Origin: Helianthus annuus
Taxonomy: Eukaryota; Streptophyta; Magnoliopsida; Asterales; Asteraceae
Length of the DNA stretch: 64,000 bases
Reading direction: 5' to 3'
Assembly (NCBI RefSeq): GCF_002127325.2
Contig: NC_035436.2
Span: 116,175,787-116,239,786, forward strand
Below, in pieces: positions 57,977-64,000 of this stretch. The first letter of the stretch is position 1. Every line of letters starts with the position of its first letter. The position numbers and the translations under genes were made by a program. The notes below the pieces were generated by a model that saw only the letters and a list, made by a program, of their open reading frames with translations, was not told where the DNA came from and did no database searches.

Positions 57977-59140
57977 TCACAAATTGGACACGTGAAAAGT
58001 CGGATGAACATTTCCAAGCTCTGGAGGTAGCTCTAGTCGATAGGCCACCTTTCCAATTCTTTCAATAATCTTAAATGGTCTAACATATCGTGGTGCAAGT
58101 TTTCCTTTCTTTCCAAATCTCACCACTCCCTTCCAAGGTGACACATTGAGTAGGACACGGTCTCCGACTTGAAATTCTAAGGGCTTGCGTCGCATATCCG
58201 CATAATTCTTTTGACGGTTTTGAGCTGTCACCAGATTATCGCGGATTTTCTTCATTTTGTCTGTGGTTTCCAGAATGAGCTCGGGTCCAGTAAGCTGAGC
58301 TTCACCGGTCTCATTCCAACAGACAGGTGAACGACTTTTTCGACCGTAGAGAGCTTCGAATGGTGCCATATTAACGCTAGCATGATAACTATTATTGTAT
58401 GAGCACTCGATCAATGGCAAGTGAGAATCCCAATTACCACCAAAGTCTATCACGCATGCTCTAAGCATATCCTCCAAATTTTGAATTGTCCTCTCAGATT
58501 GACCATCTTTTTGGGGATGATAAGCAATGCTTAGATTCAGTTGGGTTCCCATAGCAGATTGCATGGTCTCCCAAAAATGAGATGAAAATCGAGCATCACG
58601 ATCAGAAATGATACCCAAAGGAACAACATGTCGTGATACAATCTCGTCTACATAGATCTTGGCAAGCTTTTCAGCAGAGAAATCCTCACGGATTGGTAAG
58701 AAGTGAGAAGATTTTGTCAAACGATCAACTACCACCCAAATAGCATCATGACCTTTACTAGTACGCGGTAGTTTAGTAATGAGATCCATGGCAATGTTTT
58801 CCCATTTCCAAACCGGTATCTCTGGTTGTACAAGCAACCCAGAAGATCGTTGATGTTCAGCCTTGACTTTGAGACAAGTCAGGCATTTTGATACATACAA
58901 GGCAACATCCTTCTTCATACGAGGCCAACAATACTGCGTACGGAGATCCTTGTACATTTTATCAGCACCAAGATGGATAGAATATCGAGACTTGTGAGAT
59001 TCGTCCATTACCAAGGTGCGAAGATTGTCCTGATTCGGAATCCACAAACGATCCTGGAAATATAGCAACCCATTGTCTTTCCTTTCGAGTTTAAGCTCAA
59101 GTTGAAGCCGTAGCTCATTTTTCAATAAGCCTTTGATCAC
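57977..59140 (-). pseudogene. Integrase of F
   Basis: Open for 387 codons: zinc-binding HKSRYSIHLGADKMYKD...CLTCLK, catalytic Asp in IAMDLITKLP, Asp in [14 protein letters not shown] and Glu in [15 protein letters not shown]. The usual Thr in HPQTDG is Lys and the usual Gly in SRHGVP is Val. A GPF/Y-type region FGKKGKLAPRYV is present. It is the longest open piece of F but lies between stops, so it is not part of a working polyprotein. Confidence 0.83.
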
Positions 59141-60340
59141 ACAAGATCGTTGAGCTTGTAGGACACGAGATTGAACATCAGATAGAGTTCGAACAGAATG
59201 AAGCTTGACTCGTTCCTTTCGACTAAGCGCATCTGCTACGACATTCGCCTTACCAGGATGGTAGCGGATCTCGCAATCATAATCGTTTAAGAGTTCAACC
59301 CAACGTCATTGCCTCATGTTCAGCTCCTTCTGATTAAGAATATGCTGGAGACTTTTGTGGTCTGTGAAAACCACATACTTCGTTCCATAGAGGTAGTGTC
59401 TCTATATTTTAAGCGCAAAAACCACAGCTCCTAACTCAAGATCATGAGTCGTATAGTTCTTCTCTTGAACTTTCAGCTGTCTAGACGCATAAGCTATGAT
59501 TTTACCTCGTTGCATAAGAACGCAACCAAGTCCTAGATTCGATGCGTCACAATAGACTACAAAATCATCGTTTCCCTCAGGTAGAGATAAAATAGGAGCA
59601 TCACAGAGCTTCTGTTTCAGCGTTTGGAATGCTTCTTCTTGCTTGGGTCCCCACTCAAAAGGCTTATTTTTCTGTGTCAAAGCAGTGAGTGGAACCACGA
59701 TCTTTGAGAAATTAGAAATGAATCGACGATAATAACCAGCAAGACCAAGAAACGATCGAATCTCTGTAGGTGTCGTCGGTGTATTCCAATCCTTAATAGC
59801 TGCTATTTTGCAAGGATCCACATGGATACCCTGCTCATTGACTATATGACCTAGAAACTGAACATCTTTGAGCCAGAATTCACACTTGGAGAATTTAGCA
59901 AAAAGTTGTTCCTTCTTCAGAAGCTCCAAGGTCAAACGAAGGTGTTTTCGTGGTCGGCTCGAGACTTTGAATAAATGAGAATATCGTCGATGAACACAAT
60001 GATGAACTTATCTAAATAAGGTTTACAAACCCTATTCATTAAGACCATGAAGATAGCTGGGGCATTTTTCAAACCAAAAGGCATGACAGTGAACTCGTAG
60101 TGCCCATACCTCATACGGAATGCAGTTTTGGGGATATCTTCTTTGAATACACGAAGTTGATGATACCCAGAACGCAGATCGATCTTGGAAAAGCATGAAG
60201 CACCTTGCAGCTGGTCGAAGAGATCATCAATTCTAGGTAGCGGATATCGATTTTTTTATAGTAAGCTTATTAAGCTCACGATAATTGATACACATTCAAA
60301 AAGATCCGTCTTTCTTTTTCACAAAGAGTACAGGAGCTCC
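59141..60340 (-). pseudogene. RT (core) and RNase H of F, broken
   Basis: 60340-60115 is damaged: TGA in SFRMCIDY (60296-60298) and an extra base in an A run near 60252. 60114-59932 reads [15 protein letters not shown] and FIDDILIYS; the frame shifts in RADHE (near 59945). 59935-59402 reads [20 protein letters not shown] and the RNase H start [16 protein letters not shown]. Then TAG for Trp (59402-59404) and TGA for Arg (59306-59308) follow. Stops from CGA and TGG dominate. Confidence 0.8.
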
Positions 60341-61162
60341 CTAAGGCGAAAAGCTCGGACGGATGAATCCTTTATCAGACAACTCTTGAAGCTGTTTTGA
60401 TAACTCTTGCATCTCCAACGGTGCGAGACGATAAGGTGCTTTCGCATTCGGGTTGGCATTGGGTACAAGGTCAATATGAAACTTGACTTGACGAACTGTA
60501 GGCAAACCAGGCAGTTCATCAGGAAATACCTCTGGATAATCCCGAACAATCGGAATATCCTGAATACTCTTGCTCTTGCCTTTCTCCTCGGTGACATGTG
60601 CCAGGAAAGCAACATATCCTTCTCGCAAATAATTTTGGGCCTTTGTACAAAACATAAGCTTCAAACCTCCAGATGGTTTCTCACCACGAACTTCCAGAAC
60701 ATCGCCAGACGGAAGAGGAATACGAACAATCTTATCAAAACAAACCACCTCGGCATGATGTTTGGTTAACCAATCCATCCCCACGATAATATCGACACTC
60801 CCTAGTTGCATCGGTGTGAGGTCAATGGGAAAAAGATGGTTATCAAGGTTTAACTGACAATCACGAATAACAGAATCGAGAACAAGAGGTTTACCAGTAG
60901 CAACTTCGACAGATAAGGGTTTCCTCAGTTTAGTTCTAGGTATCGCGAGCAAAGGTTCAAAAGATAATGAAACAAAACTTCTATCGGCACCAGAATAAAA
61001 AAGAATAGATGCAGGTCGATTGTTAACAAAAAACGTACCATTGACGACAAGGTTGTCAGCTCGAGCCTCGTTTGCATTCAGATTGAATGCTCGCCCACGA
61101 GCAGGATTCGCATTCGCATTGACATTGACATTCACGTTCGGATTTGCATTTGCATTCGCCAA
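60341..61162 (-). pseudogene. Protease and RT start of F, protease active site mutated
   Basis: From a repeated Asn-Ala/Val region (NANANPNVNVNVNANANPA) the frame runs through the retropepsin-like protease to the RT start (APYRLAPLEMQELSKQL, KGFIRPSFSP). The active-site triplet region reads LFYSGADRSF: Tyr (60995-60997) replaces the catalytic Asp of DSGAD. The frame ends at a TAG (60341-60343) replacing Trp in SPWGAPV. Confidence 0.85.
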
Positions 61163-62245
61163 CCTCGGACAGTTGTTGCGGTAGTGACCAAGCTCTCCAC
61201 AATTGAAACATGTACCCGGTGGAAATCTAGCAGCATTCCCCTGAACTGGAGCTTGATTCTGAACAATCTTATTCTAACCCAAATGACAGACGTTGGCCAG
61301 ATGCCCAAGCTTACTACATGTTGTTCATTGCTTACAAGCTTGTTGTGCAACATGATGACCATTGCAGTGAGCACAATGAGGTGCGGTACCAGCATACGCT
61401 TTCTTCGCAGGCGGCTGAGCTGGCGGGTTCTGAGGGTTCTGAGCAGTAACTGCAAAGTTCTGAGCACCCTTTCGCTTTCTTGACTTCTTCGACGACTCAC
61501 CTTTCTTACCCTTACCCTTACCCTTTTCCTTGACAGATTCGGTCGACTTCTTCTTATCACCTTTGCAGGTAAGTTTACCCTTCCTGACTTGCGACTCAGT
61601 CAGGGTAGCAGATAACTCGATCGCTTGGCGAACAGTAGTAGGATTAACACCGGTCACAATATCCTGAATGGAATCGGGTAATCCATCGATATACCTCTCT
61701 ATCGCTTTATCCAACGGGGTAACCATAGTAGGACACAAAAGACTGGGTTCCTCAAAACGTTCCATATACGCACGGTGTTCACCCCCATCTTGTTTTAAGT
61801 CGTCAAACTCTCGTTCCAAAGCTCGAATTTCGTGACGGAGACAAAACTCCTTCATCATGAGAGCCCGAAGCTCTTCCCATGTTTGTGCTAATGCCACTTC
61901 GGCACCCCTATCTAGCATAACTCTGTTCCACCAAGTAAGAGCTCGCTTCTCAAACACACTTGATGCAAACTCAACCTTACGCCCATTCGGACATTGCACA
62001 TGTCTGAATGTGCTCTCGATACTTTCGAACCGTTGAAGGAGTGCAGTCGCCCCTTGTGACCCAGAAAACTTTAGCGGCTTCGCAGAATTGAAACTCTTGA
62101 AATTACATAGTGCGTTGTTTTTATTGTTGTTGTATAGCTCGTGGATTTGGGTCACAACGCCTGGAAGCACAGCAGCCATTTGCTGTGAGACAAGGGCTGC
62201 GATTTCTTCAGTAGTAAAAGATTGTGCATCACGTCGAGGAGGCAT
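61163..62245 (-). pseudogene. gag of F
   Basis: Starts at ATG 62245-62243 (MPPRRDAQSFTTEEIAALVS). Gag domain: CNFKSFNSAKPLKFSG, ALTWWNRVML, then a Lys-rich linker and cysteine clusters (APHCAHCNGHHVAQQACK, later CFNCGELGHYRNNC near 61170-61205). TGA at 61325-61327 and TAG at 61274-61276 interrupt it between and after the clusters. It differs much from gag of A and B, so F and D form another lineage inside the same clade. Confidence 0.83.
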
Positions 62246-62802
62246 CGTCTAACAAGGAAATATGAGAAACGAGTGAGGTCGACAATTAGGAAAAACAAAA
62301 GAGGTGTTGAAAATATATCGATGAAACATAAGGAAGGCGATCACTTGTTCGTTACCTCGAACAAACAAACGACACGCAGTGAGTAATCAAAGTAATGAAT
62401 CAAAATAATGTATGGTGAAGACATGCTCGCCTATAAGTGAAGACTCACCCCAAGAGTTCCCAGGTAAAAGTGACAGGTCCAATTATGTGGATTTGTACAA
62501 ACACTCTAGCCTTAGACAGAAAACTCAGGGTACAGGCATTCACTCTTCCAGTTTGCATGTGTTCACATTATTTAGACCCAAACTTTGACAATATTTGAAA
62601 ACTTAGAAGCCACTAAGCCAAAATGAATCAAACTGGGAGGGTTCAAAACCTAGTAATTAATCATCCTAGAATGGATGATTAATTTTTGAAGCAGATTCGT
62701 ATTTTGTTTTAAAAAAAATCTAAACGCAAATCAACTCGCGTTGGGGTCCTAGAAAGTTATAGTCTAGGTCAAAATTTTACTAATAACCTAATTCCCTATA
62801 AC
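62246..62802 (-). other. Leader of F
   Basis: Non-coding; between primer site and gag. An inverted pair 'taattaatcatcctagaatggatgattaatt' (about 62653-62683) could fold into a hairpin. Confidence 0.55.
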
Positions 62803-62820
62803 CATTGGCTCTGATACCAA
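62803..62820 (-). promoter_or_regulatory. Primer binding site of F
   Basis: The minus strand reads TGGTATCAGAGCCAATGG, six bases from LTR start 62827; complementary to initiator tRNA-Met. Confidence 0.92.
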
Positions 62821-62826
62821 CTCTTC

Positions 62827-64000
62827 TGTCACATCCCGACCACGTAAAACAACAAATCGTGGCGGAAACGTCAGGGAGTGTTGTAACAGAATTATTGTTT
62901 CAAACCATGGATACAAAGAGTTTCGTTTTATTAAATATTAAACATTGTCTTAAAGTTAAACAAGCAAGTCAAACATAGTCTATCATCGTTATTAAATCAC
63001 TAAGGCCTCGTCCAGTCCTAAGTGAGCATGCATCCTATTCGCAATCAACATTAAGCAACATCACCTGAAACATATGTAAAAACAAAGTCAACAAAGAAAT
63101 GCTAGCGAGTACATAGGTTTTGCTAGAGTGTCAGATTCATGGCTCGTTTGCATGTCGAAATAACTTGTACAAATTCGTTAATCGACATTAGAAACCTTGT
63201 TTTGTAAAATTTTTGTATCATAAAATGAGTAACCAAATCAAAACAGATTGGTTATAATTTATAAGCCTCGATGCCTTGAATCTTAACCCAAAACATTTGT
63301 CTTCGTAAACCAAATCTTAAATCGTTGTCGCAATAAAACTCGTATGGTTTATATAGTTTCGTAAACATCGTTGTGTGACATTGTTTAACTCGTTCTCGTT
63401 ATAGATCGTCGTTTATTTGTTTATATCGTTCATTCGTTCAAATCGTTTACTCGTTCGAATCGTTCTCGTTTTAGTTTTGAAAACTGCTTTTGGTCGTCTC
63501 GCTAATAACATTCAAACCTTTGTGACTCGTTCATCGTTCAACTCGTTCTCGCATTAACAAACCTCCAAAGGGTAAGTTAACAACTCATCAGATTCAGTCG
63601 TTACCCACCTAACCCACACATAACCATGGGTGCGGTCAGATAATGAATGTCGGATCCTATGGTACCATAACCTAATACTGGTCGGTTCGGCCAAAATTAA
63701 TGAATGTCGTTCGTTATGTAATTACAACCAACAAATTAGTTCACATTATCGAAATCGTTATTAGTTTAGTATAAACCATCTTACTTGTTTTGAAACCATC
63801 GTTAAAACATCGAAATCATTTTGATACATATGAATCACCCCAAAATAATTGAAACCAGTAAAATAGGGGAACTATGTACTCACCTTGGGTGCATTTTTAT
63901 ATGTTAACACAATCCCTCAAGTTATTTGTTCGTCCTAAATTAAATAAGAATGATTTAATAAACAAAATTCACATAACTTTGAGATTTCTCGAAAAGCTAT
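62827..64000 (-). repeat. 5' LTR of F, cut by window end
   Basis: Starts TGTCACATCCCGACCACG; about 1170 bp are seen of an expected 3350. Differences to the left LTR include single bases and a short deletion near 63965, which lacks the 'aaaaatacccaagtttctcc' segment of the other copy. Confidence 0.9.

Larger units (their letters stand above)
48255..64000 (-). mobile_element. Chromovirus F (Ty3/gypsy), right end outside the window
   Basis: Left LTR 48255-57698 (about 3350 bp without Hel3), internal region 57699-62826, right LTR from 62827 and cut by the window end at 64000. Minus orientation, from primer site 62803-62820 and coding direction. The left LTR is preceded by ATTGG, the candidate target duplication. 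The two LTRs differ at several percent of sites by eye, so F is older than B. Gag-pol carries many stops. Confidence 0.9.

Overview
This window is a block of nested transposable elements from a plant nuclear genome, with no intact host gene. The chromodomain Ty3/gypsy elements, the Sirevirus-like copia gag, the primer sites complementary to initiator tRNA-Met, and Helitrons with a CCCGC...GCGGG hairpin and a CTAG end together suggest Asteraceae. That placement is inference from resemblance, not from a search.

Layout, oldest layer first. Element D is a decayed minus-strand Tekay/Del-type chromovirus. Its LTR pieces lie at 1-346 and 6751-6777, its chromodomain at 6812-6983, and its integrase to RT at 22714-25180. 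Three insertions break it: a gag-only Sirevirus-like copia (G, about 347-6750) in the LTR; a decayed plus-strand copia (C, 6984-22713, TSD TCTCA) in the chromodomain; and another LTR (E, from 25181) in the RT. C itself carries a minus-strand chromovirus (A, 10226-19544, TSD GATTA).

E is in turn broken by a young, nearly intact chromovirus (B, 26249-36052, TSD TCTTT, two 2399-bp LTRs), by two non-autonomous Helitrons around a TA microsatellite (Hel1 36159-40957 plus strand; Hel2 41339-48113 minus strand), by a foldback element (41041-41313), and by a fourth chromovirus (F, from 48255 past the window end). A third Helitron (Hel3 50371-56464, minus strand) sits inside the left LTR of F.

The gypsy elements share gag with zinc knuckles, DSGA protease, FIDD reverse transcriptase, RNase H, HHCC/DDE integrase and a C-terminal chromodomain. 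A, D and F are broken by stops and frameshifts. B has one in-frame TAG and an 89-nt GT-AG insertion in gag. The Helitrons carry exon pieces of host genes in the Helitron's own direction: GTE bromodomain protein and ABCB transporter (Hel1); XTH and myosin XI (Hel2); casein kinase 1, CCCH zinc finger, TIO/FUSED kinase and a 2-oxoglutarate dioxygenase (Hel3). Hel1 and Hel3 share one captured 5' leader.

The most unusual observations are: the shared Helitron leader joined to different gene cargoes; a 101-bp shift in LTR boundary between related elements A and B, each with a perfect TSD; the intron-like insertion in the gag of B; a long hairpin and a mosaic repeat array in Hel2; a palindrome conserved beside the polypurine tract of all four chromoviruses; and CG-containing motif arrays in LTRs or leaders of unrelated families.
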